DNA of 64,000 nucleotides, taken from an uncultured Lachnospiraceae bacterium (GTDB taxonomy: Bacteria; Bacillota; Clostridia; Lachnospirales; Lachnospiraceae). The notes under the pieces were generated by a model that had not been told where the DNA came from, did not search any database, and was given only the letters and a program-made list of their open reading frames with translations. Within the stretch, counting starts at the first letter, position 1; every line of letters begins with the position of its first letter. The stretch is taken from NCBI GenBank assembly GCA_946182825.1, contig CAMGZH010000002.1, forward strand, positions 51,343 through 115,342, written 5' to 3'. Position numbers and translations under genes: made by a program. This document shows positions 17,969-27,082 of the stretch, one piece after another.

Positions 17969-19435
17969 ATGACAATCAATAAGTACACCGGGAAGACCCG
18001 GGAAGAGGCAATTGAAAAAGCGAAGGCTGACTTAGGCCCGCAGGTTGTAATCATGAATGTAAAAGAGATTCGTCCCGCAGGTCTTTTCGGCGTTTTTCGT
18101 AGGAGTACCTTCGAGGTTACCGGTGCGATTGAGGACGATTTGTCAGAACCATATACCTACGAGCGAAGACACGAAGAGGAAAAGAGAGCGAAGGCACCGT
18201 CGTCTGCGACTTCCGGTAATTTTTCGGCGGTTGCAGATGAGAAGATCGTTATTCCGCCGGCCGGCATGGATCAGGATCCTGCTCCATCCGCTCTTTCCGT
18301 ATATGCAAAGCAGACGAACCAGGAGAGTATGCCTCAGAGCATGCCAAAGATGATGCCGCCGAAGGAAGAACAACTGGATGCGAAAGCTCTTGAAAGCGCA
18401 TTCAAAGAAGTCGGGGAAGTTATTGGTGCTAGAAATATCGATGTGGCGAATGTGAAGGATTTTGATCCAGATCAGAAGGTCATTCATGCAAAACAGATCG
18501 AGAAGGTCGAAGCACCGGTATCACAGGAGGTCGTGCCACCGACGGCACCGGCACCGGCTCCGGTTCCGAAAAAGCCTGCCATGTATCCAAAGGATCTGGA
18601 TCTTGAGAAGACGGGTGGTCAGTTGTTTGGAGAACGTTCAAAAGAATACATCGGTTTTGTAAGAATGGTCTATAACATTCTGCTGGAACATGAGGTGGAT
18701 GAGAAATACGTTAATCTTATGCTTTCCGATCTGGATCGTCTGATCTCAGCCGGAAAGAGTATGGATTATATTATTTCCAACGTATATCAGAAGATGGCCC
18801 TTAAGATCGGTCAGCCGAAGGAGATCTCTTTCGAGAAGAAGCCGGCAGTGGTTTTTCTCATCGGACCTACCGGTGTGGGTAAGACCACAACACTAGCCAA
18901 GCTTGCCAGCCGCTATAAGATCTCTGAACATAAGAAGGTAGCGTTCCTTACGGCAGATACATTCCGAATCGCTGCAGCGGAACAGCTTTCGGTTTATGCC
19001 AATATTCTTGAAGTGGATTCCGTCGTTCTTTTATCACCGGAGGATCTAAAGAAGGAGATCGGAGAGCATAAGGATTGTGATCTGATCTTTGTCGATACGC
19101 TGGGATTTTCTCATAAGAATGAGACACAGAAAGCTTCTCTTAAGGAACTTTTGGATTCTGTTCCCGAGAAGTATGATAAGCAGGTTTACCTGGTGCTTTC
19201 TACTACAACAAAGTATCAGGATCTGAAGATGATCGTCGATTCCTATCGCAGCTTTACAGATTTTAATTTGATCTTTACCAAGCTGGATGAGACGAATTAT
19301 TATGGCAACATTTTTAATATTCGAATGTATTGTGATGCTCCTTTGTCATATGTTACAAACGGTCAGAATGTTCCGGAGGACATTGAGGTCCTTGACGCCC
19401 AGAAACTTGTTAAGAATTTACTGGGAGGTGACTGA
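17969..19435 (+). CDS. flhF: Flagellar placement GTPase FlhF
   Basis: FlhF is an SRP-family GTPase that helps set flagellum position and number. The 488-residue product has the B domain with MTINKYTGKTREEAIEKAK, a Pro/Ala-rich linker, then an NG domain from about 230. G1 GPTGVGKTTTLAKLA lies at about 297-311, then DTFRIAAAEQL and DTLGFSH; the last replaces the DTAGR form of other SRP GTPases, as is usual in FlhF. It abuts flhA and overlaps flhG by one base. Confidence 0.95.
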   Translation: MTINKYTGKTREEAIEKAKADLGPQVVIMNVKEIRPAGLFGVFRRSTFEVTGAIEDDLSEPYTYERRHEEEKRAKAPSSATSGNFSAVADEKIVIPPAGMDQDPAPSALSVYAKQTNQESMPQSMPKMMPPKEEQLDAKALESAFKEVGEVIGARNIDVANVKDFDPDQKVIHAKQIEKVEAPVSQEVVPPTAPAPAPVPKKPAMYPKDLDLEKTGGQLFGERSKEYIGFVRMVYNILLEHEVDEKYVNLMLSDLDRLISAGKSMDYIISNVYQKMALKIGQPKEISFEKKPAVVFLIGPTGVGKTTTLAKLASRYKISEHKKVAFLTADTFRIAAAEQLSVYANILEVDSVVLLSPEDLKKEIGEHKDCDLIFVDTLGFSHKNETQKASLKELLDSVPEKYDKQVYLVLSTTTKYQDLKMIVDSYRSFTDFNLIFTKLDETNYYGNIFNIRMYCDAPLSYVTNGQNVPEDIEVLDAQKLVKNLLGGD

Positions 19436-20313
19436 TGGACCAGGCAGAAGGATTGAGAAATGTTGTTAAAATGCAAAGCCAACAGGATATAGAAGGAACA
19501 AGAGTTATTACCATCACCAGCGGCAAAGGCGGTGTAGGTAAATCCAATCTGGCAGTGAATCTAGCAGTCGCATTTTCAAACATTGGTAAAAAAGTCATTA
19601 TTTTTGACGCAGATTTTGGCCTTGCAAATGTTGAGGTCATGTTTGGAACCATTCCAAAGTATAATTTGTCCGACATGATTTACGGCGGTAAATCTATTGA
19701 GGACATTATTACAGAAGGACCTATGGGAATCGGTTTTATTTCCGGGGGAAGCGGAATTTTAGGACTTAACAATCTGACAGAAGAGCAGGTGCAGTTTCTT
19801 GTTTCCTCTCTTCACAGATTAGAAGGTTTGTGTGATGTTCTGATCGTGGATACCGGAGCTGGCATTTCCGACCAGGTGCTGAATTTTGTTTTGGCATCAC
19901 CGGAGGTGTTGCTGGTATCTACCCCGGAGCCCAGTTCCATTACGGATGCTTACTCCCTTATGAAGGCCACATTTATGAATCCTGAGTTTAGCAAAGGAAA
20001 GACCAAGATTCACCTTGTAGCCAATAAGGTCACATCGGAGGCTGAGGGGAAGGCGGTCTATGACAAACTGAATTCTGTTGTACATCGCTTTCTTGGTGGC
20101 GAAGTATCATATCTTGGCATGATACCTCAAGATCAGTCTTTGGAAAAGGCTGTCCGGACACAACAGATCGTGTCAGTGGATGCGCCCCTGGCCAAGAGTA
20201 GCCGGGCTTTTTCACATTTGGCATATCTGTTAATGGATTTAGAAGAGGAACAGATACCGGTACGCGGATTTGGTTTGACACGATTCTTTGAAAGTTTTTT
20301 ACATCGCGCTTAA
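19435..20313 (+). CDS. flhG: MinD-like ATPase FlhG (YlxH)
   Basis: FlhG is the partner ATPase that stimulates FlhF and controls C-ring placement. The 292-residue product shows the deviant Walker A SGKGGVGKSNLAVNLA (about 24-39), VIIFDADFGLANVEVMFG and the VDTGAGIS Walker B region of MinD/ParA proteins. A basic N-terminal extension (RNVVKMQSQ) is like the FlhF-activating helix of YlxH. Translation is coupled to flhF. Confidence 0.95.
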   Translation: MDQAEGLRNVVKMQSQQDIEGTRVITITSGKGGVGKSNLAVNLAVAFSNIGKKVIIFDADFGLANVEVMFGTIPKYNLSDMIYGGKSIEDIITEGPMGIGFISGGSGILGLNNLTEEQVQFLVSSLHRLEGLCDVLIVDTGAGISDQVLNFVLASPEVLLVSTPEPSSITDAYSLMKATFMNPEFSKGKTKIHLVANKVTSEAEGKAVYDKLNSVVHRFLGGEVSYLGMIPQDQSLEKAVRTQQIVSVDAPLAKSSRAFSHLAYLLMDLEEEQIPVRGFGLTRFFESFLHRA

Positions 20314-20334
20314 ATCATAAAACGAGGAATGACT

Positions 20335-21093
20335 ATGAAATCTGAACAGTTAAAACCCGGAGCAAAGGTGACAATTACCCCTTTTCAGGAGATCGCCAAA
20401 GAAGAGAAGCCGGGGCAAGAGAAGACAAGGTATCAAACAGTTCTGCACGATATTAAGGATGATGGTACAATTGTAATAGAACTTCCTATCGTCGAAAGAA
20501 AGCTAATCACCCTGCCTTCCGAAGTCCGGTACGAATTTGTTTTTTCCATAAGCAGTAACGGTTTTTTGATGGCCATCGGTAAGGTGTTAAGGCGTTATAA
20601 GCAGAACGGTTTTTTCCTGATGGATGTGGAGCTGATCAGTTCTCTTGAGAAGTTCCAACGCAGAGAGTATTTCCGACTGGAGTGTTTTCTTCCAGCTCTT
20701 TGTATCTCTCTCGGAGGAAAAGATCTGCCCATCGATACCATCGCTGATTATGAGGAATTCGCAAGGGAGACCATGGATCAGGGACATCCCATCGGACATG
20801 GAACCATCACCAATATCAGTGGTGGAGGTGCTCATTTTGTTACCTCTCTGGATCTGGGTGATACAGCCTATATATTGCTTCGCGTCAGCTTTGAAGAAGA
20901 AAAGGAGGAAGAATCCCCCGAAGCGGAATCTCAGCTCCTGTGCGAAGTGTTAGATAAGATTTATGAACCAGACAAACGTAATTATGCATATCGTCTGAAG
21001 TTTATTTTCAGGAATAATAAGTTCCGTGAGAAGATTATTCGGTTTGTATTTGATGAACAGCGGAAGATCCGCAGAAAAGAACAGGGTGACTAA
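20335..21093 (+). CDS. PilZ-domain c-di-GMP receptor, YcgR-like flagellar brake
   Basis: The product has an N-terminal YcgR-type beta domain (about 1-100) and a C-terminal PilZ domain. The c-di-GMP-binding arginine motif appears as QRREYFRLE and the second element as NISGGGAHF. Such proteins bind c-di-GMP and slow the motor or alter switching. I choose ATG 20335 because GAGG at 20324-20327 is 7 bases away; ATG 20329 is too close. It overlaps cheB by one base, tying second-messenger input to chemotaxis genes. Confidence 0.88.
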   Translation: MKSEQLKPGAKVTITPFQEIAKEEKPGQEKTRYQTVLHDIKDDGTIVIELPIVERKLITLPSEVRYEFVFSISSNGFLMAIGKVLRRYKQNGFFLMDVELISSLEKFQRREYFRLECFLPALCISLGGKDLPIDTIADYEEFARETMDQGHPIGHGTITNISGGGAHFVTSLDLGDTAYILLRVSFEEEKEEESPEAESQLLCEVLDKIYEPDKRNYAYRLKFIFRNNKFREKIIRFVFDEQRKIRRKEQGD

Positions 21094-22211
21094 TGTATAA
21101 TATTTTGATTGTTGATGACTCTGCACTCATGAGAAAACGCATGTGTGATATAATCAATTCAATTCAAGGATTTCGTGCAGCGGATATTTGTGCTGATGGT
21201 GAATCAGCGCTGCGAATGATTGACAGTAAGAAGTATGATGCAGCCACATTGAACATTCATCTTTCCAACATGACGGGGCTGGATGTTTTGAAGCGACTGA
21301 AAGCGAAAGGCTCTATGATTCCAATCGTTGCCATCTCATCTTCAATAAAAGAGGATCGGGACGTTACGGTTTCTGCATTGGATAGCGGCGCAGTCGATCT
21401 TGTGGTTCGTCCGTACCAGTTTCGCACCGATGAGGACATTCGAAGTTTTTCTCAAAATCTTAAGAATGCTCTCATGGCGGCGTTAAACGGTGCAAGAACT
21501 TCAAGGATAAAGCCTGCGGCTCGTCCTGCTTCCACCTCGATCCATCGCACACCCGGCAAAAGCACAGGCACTTCCGGTTCGACAACCATACCCGTTTCCG
21601 GTCTTAAGAAGAAGCCAAGTTCACTGGCCGGACAGTATAAGTTGGTGGCTATTGCCTGCTCCACCGGAGGTCCTCAGGCACTGCATACAATGATTCCAAA
21701 GCTTCCGTCACATCTGGGAGTACCGGTTGTTGTTGTACAGCATATGCCAAAGGGATTTACCGCTTCTCTTGCGGAACGAATCGACAGCGATTCGAAGGTT
21801 CACGTGAAAGAGGCAGAAGATGGTGAAGTGCTTAAACCGGATTGGATCTATATCGCTCCGGGTGGCCGTCATCTTGTGATCGAAGAGAGAAGCAGAGGCG
21901 TTATGAAATGTCATGTCTATGACGGTCCGCCAGTGAACAACCTGCGACCGTGTGCAGATGTGATGTATGATTCTCTCCGTGACATCATGCAGGAGAATAT
22001 TCTCTGTGTTGTCATGACCGGTATGGGAGCAGACGGTTCGAAAGGAATTGCCGGACTTCGACAGGCAAAGAAGGTTTATACCATTACCCAGGATGAAGCC
22101 TCTTGTGTTGTTTACGGCATGCCTAAGTCAGCAGCCCAGATGGGACTTTCTGACGAGGTGGTTCCGCTTACCGAAATCGCAAATTCTATCAGCAAAGAAT
22201 TGGGGGTATAG
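21093..22211 (+). CDS. cheB: CheB methylesterase with degenerate receiver domain
   Basis: CheB removes receptor methyl groups and deamidates receptor glutamines. The C-terminal catalytic domain is intact: Ser190 (ACSTGGPQ), His217 (VVVQHMPKG) and Asp314 (TGMGADG). The N-terminal receiver keeps Asp8/Asp9 (LIVDDSALMRK) but the phosphoacceptor position reads TLNIHLSNM, that is Asn54 (codon AAC, 21252-21254) in place of Asp. The conserved Lys is Arg106 (VVRPYQF). Phosphorylation by CheA is therefore unlikely in the normal way. A Ser/Thr/Pro-rich linker joins the domains. Length 372 is normal. Confidence 0.93.
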   Translation: MYNILIVDDSALMRKRMCDIINSIQGFRAADICADGESALRMIDSKKYDAATLNIHLSNMTGLDVLKRLKAKGSMIPIVAISSSIKEDRDVTVSALDSGAVDLVVRPYQFRTDEDIRSFSQNLKNALMAALNGARTSRIKPAARPASTSIHRTPGKSTGTSGSTTIPVSGLKKKPSSLAGQYKLVAIACSTGGPQALHTMIPKLPSHLGVPVVVVQHMPKGFTASLAERIDSDSKVHVKEAEDGEVLKPDWIYIAPGGRHLVIEERSRGVMKCHVYDGPPVNNLRPCADVMYDSLRDIMQENILCVVMTGMGADGSKGIAGLRQAKKVYTITQDEASCVVYGMPKSAAQMGLSDEVVPLTEIANSISKELGV

Positions 22212-22214
22212 GAA

Positions 22215-24323
22215 ATGGATGTAAGTCAGTATCTTGATATTTTCATTGATGAATCGAATGAGCACATTCAGGCACTTTCCGACAACATTATGATCCTTGA
22301 GAAGGAGCCTGAGAACAAAGACACGATCAATGAAATCTTTCGTGCAGCACACTCTCTGAAGGGTATGGCTGGTACCATGGGATTTAAGAAGATGCAGCAT
22401 CTGACCCATGACATGGAGAACGTGTTCTCTGAGGTTCGTAACGATACCGTTAAGGTAAATTCATCCCTTATCGATATTTTGTTTGATTGCCTTGATGCAA
22501 TCGAAGCATATGTTGATACTGTTAAGCAGACCTCGAACGAAGGTGAAGAGGATAACGCAGCACTGATTCAGCGACTGAATGATTTCCTCGAAGGCGGCGG
22601 ACAAGTGGCTGCACCGGCAGCTGCAGAAGGTGAGGCTGCACCGGCTGAAGCAGCTGCAGCGGCACCGGCTGAGGCTGAGGAGTCTTCCGATAATTACAAG
22701 AATCTTACACTGGATGAGGAGGACCTTGGCAAGCTTACACATGCAGCTGAGGGTGGTTCCATCCTGTACGGTTTTACCGCTCATATCAACAAAGACTGTC
22801 TCCTGAAGGCAGCCAGAGCGTTCCTGGTATTTAAGGCTGTAGAGGACTTTGGTGAAATTCTGTTCTACTCACCCAGCGCCCAGGATGTAGAGGATGAGAA
22901 GTTTGAGTTTACTTTCTCCTTCATTGTGAGCACAACAAGTGATCTTGAGCCGATTCAGCAGGCGGTTGCTGCGGTTTCTGAAATTGAAACCATTGAGTGT
23001 GGCAAGGTAAATCCTGAGATGTATCAGCATAAGACAGAGGCTGCTCCGGCACCAGCAGCAGAGGCTCCAGCAACTCCGGCTCCGGCAGCAAAGCCGGCAC
23101 CGGCAAAGGCAGAGAAGCCTGCAGCCAAAAATAATAAGAAGAATGCAAATAAGCCTGTTACAGCACGTACCGTTCGTGTGGATATTGAGAAGCTTGACGC
23201 TTTGATGAACCAGGTTTCAGAGCTTATCATTGCCAAGAACTCTCTTGTATCCATCAGTTCTTCTGATGGCGGAAGCGGTGACTATGATCGTCAGTCCTTC
23301 CAGGAACAGATCGAGTATCTTGAGCGTATTACAACGACCCTTCATGAATCCGTTATGAAGGTTCGAATGGTTCCAATCGAGAATACCGTTAATAAGTTCC
23401 CACGAATGATCCGTGATCTTTCTCGTAAGCTGAAGAAGCCTATGGAACTTGTTATGACCGGTGAAGAGACAGAACTTGACCGTACCGTAGTTGACCAGAT
23501 CGGTGATCCGCTGCAGCACTTGCTTCGTAACTCTGCCGATCATGGAATTGAGGACCCGGAGAAGCGTAGCAAATCCGGTAAGCCTGAGAATGGAACGATC
23601 TTCCTGAATGCATTCCAGGAAGGTAACAACGTTATTATCCAGGTAGGAGATGACGGTGGCGGAATTGATACCGATAAGGTTAAGGCAAAGGCAATCGAGC
23701 GTGGTCTTGTATCCGAAGAGGATGCAGAGAATCTGACGCAGAAGGAGATTGTGGATTTCCTGTTCATGCCAAGTTTTTCAATGGCAAAGAAGGTTACCGA
23801 TATCTCCGGACGAGGTGTAGGTCTTGATGTTGTTAAATCCAACATTGAAGCTCTCGGTGGAGATGTAGAAGTTAAGACAACACTTGGTCAGGGCTCTACC
23901 TTTACCATTCGTCTTCCTCTTACACTTGCGATCATCCAGGCGTTGATGGTTGATGTTCGTGACGAAAAGTACGCGATCGCACTTGCATCCATCATGAACA
24001 TTGAGAATATTCCTGTCAGTGATATCAAGTATGTACAGGCGAAGGAAGTCATCTACCTGAGAGGTCTTGTTATTCCTCTGATCCATCTTGATGATGTTCT
24101 TGATTGTGAGCCAATGGAAGAGAAACCGGAATATCTGACGGTGGTTATCGTTAAGAAGGGCGACAATTATGCAGGTCTTGTAGTTGATAATCTGATCGGA
24201 CAGCAGGAAATCGTTATCAAGTCTCTGGGCAAGGTAATCGATAACAATAAGATGATCAGCGGTGCTACCATCCTTGGAGATGGTGAGGTTGCATTGATCC
24301 TTGATGCAAACGCAATGTTTTAA
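22215..24323 (+). CDS. cheA: Chemotaxis histidine kinase CheA
   Basis: CheA passes receptor signals to CheY. The 702-residue product has the Hpt domain with His46 (AAHSLKGMAGTMG), an Ala/Pro-rich linker, a CheY-binding P2-like domain (about 155-275), a second Ala/Pro/Lys linker, the dimerisation helices (about 325-400), the ATPase domain with N-box HLLRNSADHGIEDP, DDGGGID and GRGVGLDVV, and a C-terminal CheW-like domain. All catalytic elements are present. It follows cheB by 3 bp. Confidence 0.97.
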   Translation: MDVSQYLDIFIDESNEHIQALSDNIMILEKEPENKDTINEIFRAAHSLKGMAGTMGFKKMQHLTHDMENVFSEVRNDTVKVNSSLIDILFDCLDAIEAYVDTVKQTSNEGEEDNAALIQRLNDFLEGGGQVAAPAAAEGEAAPAEAAAAAPAEAEESSDNYKNLTLDEEDLGKLTHAAEGGSILYGFTAHINKDCLLKAARAFLVFKAVEDFGEILFYSPSAQDVEDEKFEFTFSFIVSTTSDLEPIQQAVAAVSEIETIECGKVNPEMYQHKTEAAPAPAAEAPATPAPAAKPAPAKAEKPAAKNNKKNANKPVTARTVRVDIEKLDALMNQVSELIIAKNSLVSISSSDGGSGDYDRQSFQEQIEYLERITTTLHESVMKVRMVPIENTVNKFPRMIRDLSRKLKKPMELVMTGEETELDRTVVDQIGDPLQHLLRNSADHGIEDPEKRSKSGKPENGTIFLNAFQEGNNVIIQVGDDGGGIDTDKVKAKAIERGLVSEEDAENLTQKEIVDFLFMPSFSMAKKVTDISGRGVGLDVVKSNIEALGGDVEVKTTLGQGSTFTIRLPLTLAIIQALMVDVRDEKYAIALASIMNIENIPVSDIKYVQAKEVIYLRGLVIPLIHLDDVLDCEPMEEKPEYLTVVIVKKGDNYAGLVVDNLIGQQEIVIKSLGKVIDNNKMISGATILGDGEVALILDANAMF

Positions 24324-24334
24324 GGGGGTTTATC

Positions 24335-24838
24335 ATGGCTGAAGAGAAGAAGGAACTTGAGAAAAAAGACGTTAAGCGTAGAGATCTTGAACCGGTAGAC
24401 GAAGAGAAAAAGCAGTATATCGTGGTCAAGATCGGTGATGAGCAGTACGGTCTGGATATCTCTTATGTAGACAATATTGGCAGAATGCAGAAGATCACCA
24501 GAGTCCCAAAGGTTCAGTACCACTATATCGGTATCATTAACCTTCGTGGTGAGGTTGTTCCTGTTATGTCAATCAGAAGGAAAATGGGTCTTGGGGATGA
24601 TGTGATCACAAACAAATCAAGAATCATCATCCTTAAGATGGAGGAACAGGGTCTTGTTGGCGTTTTAGTGGACGAGGTTCGGGAAGTAATTGATCTTGGG
24701 GAGTCTGAAATTGACCGTAATGTTAAGGCTTCTCGTAAGAGTGACGCATTATTTATTAACGGCATCGGTAAGAATGGCAACGACCTCGTATCTATCTTTG
24801 AAGTTACAGCTATTCTTGATGATGTTAGTGCATCCTAG
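24335..24838 (+). CDS. cheW: Chemotaxis coupling protein CheW
   Basis: CheW links receptors to CheA. The 167-residue product has a charged N-terminal extension (about 25 residues) followed by one CheW domain with VVKIGDEQYGLDISYVDNI, YIGIINLRGEVVPVMSIRR and GVLVDEVREVIDLGE. GGGGG lies before ATG 24335. The extension is longer than in enterobacterial CheW. Confidence 0.95.
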   Translation: MAEEKKELEKKDVKRRDLEPVDEEKKQYIVVKIGDEQYGLDISYVDNIGRMQKITRVPKVQYHYIGIINLRGEVVPVMSIRRKMGLGDDVITNKSRIIILKMEEQGLVGVLVDEVREVIDLGESEIDRNVKASRKSDALFINGIGKNGNDLVSIFEVTAILDDVSAS

Positions 24839-24858
24839 GGGATAAGGTGTGACGGATT

Positions 24859-25479
24859 ATGAGTAAAATGTCATTAGATGAAATTAATCAGATGTTTCCA
24901 GATGTCCTAAAGGAGATCGGAAATATTGGCGCAGGTAATGCTACGACAGCGATTGCCAATATGTTGAATCTTCGAATGGATATGTCGGTACCGAATGTTG
25001 AACTGTTAAATGTTGAGCAGATCGGTACAGCGATCGGAGCAGAGGATTCTGTTATCGTAGGTATCATGTTGGGGGTTGAGACGGATATCGAAGGAAGTAT
25101 GATGTTCTTAATGGATCTTCCTTCGGCTCATCGTCTCGTGAACAGACTCATGATGCGTGAGGCGGACTATAACGAAGAATTCAACGAAATGGATCTTTCT
25201 GCCATTAAGGAGATCGGTAATATTATCGCAGGTGCTTATTTGTCCGCACTTTCAGGAATGACAAATCTTACGATCACTCCGACGGTTCCGTATGTGGCCA
25301 TCGATATGGCTGCAGCGATTCTGTCCGTACCGGCGATCCAGTTCGGTATGGTTGGGGATAAAGCGTTGCTGATCAAAACGGAAATAGGGGATGATTTAGG
25401 TATCAATGGTTATTATATCCTGATGCCGGAGGGAGATTCTTACGAAAAGATTCTTCGGGCTTTAGGACTTCCTATTTAA
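24859..25479 (+). CDS. cheC: CheY-P phosphatase CheC
   Basis: CheC hydrolyses CheY-P and binds CheD. The 206-residue product contains both pseudo-symmetric active sites, Glu19/Asn22 (LKEIGNIGAGNAT) and Glu118/Asn121 (IKEIGNIIAGAYLS). It stands directly before cheD, its regulatory partner. With FliY this gives two intact CheY-P phosphatases in the cluster. Confidence 0.96.
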   Translation: MSKMSLDEINQMFPDVLKEIGNIGAGNATTAIANMLNLRMDMSVPNVELLNVEQIGTAIGAEDSVIVGIMLGVETDIEGSMMFLMDLPSAHRLVNRLMMREADYNEEFNEMDLSAIKEIGNIIAGAYLSALSGMTNLTITPTVPYVAIDMAAAILSVPAIQFGMVGDKALLIKTEIGDDLGINGYYILMPEGDSYEKILRALGLPI

Positions 25480-25491
25480 GGAGGCATTTCT

Positions 25492-25974
25492 TTGGGTGAA
25501 ATGATTAAAGTTGGTATGGCGGATCTTAAGGTTTGTAAAGCTCCGGATAATCTAACCACAATCGGTTTGGGTTCCTGTATCGGTATTGCTATGTACGATC
25601 CTGTAACAAAGGTTACAGGTCTGGCGCATATTATGCTTCCGGATAGTACACAGATCAGGAACAACTCCAACATTGCAAAGTTTGCAGACACAGGCATTAA
25701 GAAGCTGTTGGACGATATGATAAAAGCTGGAGCATCAAAGAATAGGATCAAAGCCAAAATCGCAGGTGGAGCTAAGATGTTTGACATGGGTGGCAGCAAT
25801 ACCATCAATGTCGGTCAGCGAAATGCTGAAGCGAGTAGAGCCAAACTTAAGGAATTGGGGATTTCTCTTATTGCAGAGGATTGCGGCCTTAATTTTGGCC
25901 GTACTGTGGAGATCTATAGTGAAAATGGAGACTTTTTGATCAAAGCAGTTGGAAAGACGCCTTATAAAATATGA
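25492..25974 (+). CDS. cheD: Receptor glutamine deamidase CheD
   Basis: CheD deamidates receptor glutamines and, bound to CheC, takes part in adaptation. Catalytic Cys29 (TIGLGSCIGIAMYD) and His46 (GLAHIMLPDS) are visible. Start is TTG 25492, 7 bases after GGAGG (25480-25484); ATG 25501 is too far. The 160-residue length is normal. The stop overlaps the next gene by 4 bp. Confidence 0.95.
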   Translation: MGEMIKVGMADLKVCKAPDNLTTIGLGSCIGIAMYDPVTKVTGLAHIMLPDSTQIRNNSNIAKFADTGIKKLLDDMIKAGASKNRIKAKIAGGAKMFDMGGSNTINVGQRNAEASRAKLKELGISLIAEDCGLNFGRTVEIYSENGDFLIKAVGKTPYKI

Positions 25975-26276
25975 AAAAGGATTCGATTCGTACAAGACAG
26001 ATTCCAATTTTGGTCACATTGGCAGGAGCAGGACTTGCGTGCCTGATTTCTGTTTTACAAGGGGTTGATTTTTCCATCTTTTTCAAGAGACTGGTATGTT
26101 CTGTAATTATCTTTGGAATTATCGGAATATCTGTTAAAATATGGTTGGACATTGGTTTTAAAGTTGAAAAAGAGGAAGAAGAGAAAAAGGAATCAAAGCA
26201 ACAGGAAGATGAAGTTCAGATCACAGAGGGGAAGGAACATTCCCCTGATGAATCTGACGACGATGGACAGTCATAA
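25971..26276 (+). CDS. Small two-helix membrane protein of the fla/che operon
   Basis: I do not recognise a named family. The 101-residue product has two hydrophobic helices (about 11-30 and 38-60) and a strongly acidic Glu/Lys/Asp-rich C-terminal tail. No ribosome site is seen; it starts inside the cheD stop (ATGA), so translation is probably coupled. It sits between cheD and fliA. Confidence 0.75.
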   Translation: MKKDSIRTRQIPILVTLAGAGLACLISVLQGVDFSIFFKRLVCSVIIFGIIGISVKIWLDIGFKVEKEEEEKKESKQQEDEVQITEGKEHSPDESDDDGQS

Positions 26277-26288
26277 TGGGGTGACCAT

Positions 26289-27056
26289 ATGAATGGAACC
26301 AATAAAGCCTCTCTTTGGGAGAAATACCGCAAGGAACCTTCTCCCGCATTAAGAGAGCAGATCATAGTGGAATATGCATCTCTTGTTAAGGTAGTAGCAG
26401 GCAAGATGAGTATGTACTTAGGCAGCAATGTGGAGTATGAGGACTTGGTAGGGTACGGTGTGTTCGGATTGATCGATGCCATCGATAAGTTTGATCTGAC
26501 GAAGGATGTCAAGTTTGAGACTTACGCTTCCCTTCGGATAAAGGGAGCTATCCTTGATCAGATCCGTAAGATGGATTGGATTCCAAGAACGCTTCGTCAA
26601 AAGCAACGTAAGCTGGACGAAGCGCAGAAGGCTGTTGAACAACGTACCGGTCATGCTGCAACCGATTTAGAGATTGCAGAGGAACTTGGTTTAACGGATG
26701 ATGAATATGTCGAGATGCAGTCCCAGCTGAAGGTGACGGGACTTATCTCGTTGAATGAATTTATGGAAGCCGGCGGTAATGAGCCGGAGATGGAGACTCG
26801 AAGCAACGTTCATTTTGAACAGCCGGAAGATAAGATCTCCAAGGATGAATTAAAAGAGAAATTAACAGAATCCCTTTCTTTGCTGACAGAAAAAGAAAAA
26901 AAGGTGATTTTGTTGTATTATTATGAGGATATGACATTAAAGGAAATCAGCAAGGTTTTGGAAGTGTCAGAGTCAAGAGTATCACAGTTGCATACAAAGG
27001 CACTACTAAAGATGCGAAAGACAATGGGTAGTTACATGGAAATCATGACAACTTGA
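26289..27056 (+). CDS. fliA: Flagellar sigma factor FliA/SigD (sigma-28)
   Basis: This sigma-70-family factor transcribes late flagellar genes. The 255-residue product has region 2 with VEYEDLVGYGVFGLIDAIDK and FETYASLRIKGAILDQIRKM, region 3 with DLEIAEELGLTDDEY, and region 4 with LTEKEKKVILLYYYEDMTL and VSESRVSQLHTKALLKMR. Sigma-28-type promoter sequences are found at 5036-5062, 60901-60928 and possibly 2642-2669, which would be its targets. Confidence 0.96.
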   Translation: MNGTNKASLWEKYRKEPSPALREQIIVEYASLVKVVAGKMSMYLGSNVEYEDLVGYGVFGLIDAIDKFDLTKDVKFETYASLRIKGAILDQIRKMDWIPRTLRQKQRKLDEAQKAVEQRTGHAATDLEIAEELGLTDDEYVEMQSQLKVTGLISLNEFMEAGGNEPEMETRSNVHFEQPEDKISKDELKEKLTESLSLLTEKEKKVILLYYYEDMTLKEISKVLEVSESRVSQLHTKALLKMRKTMGSYMEIMTT

Positions 27057-27082
27057 TTTTTATGTTAATGATGGGGGTTAAC

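Noticed and set aside
23764..23830. ACCGATAT in cheA as a sigma-28 promoter
   Set aside because: It encodes the conserved VTDISGRG segment of the kinase and has no -35 partner.
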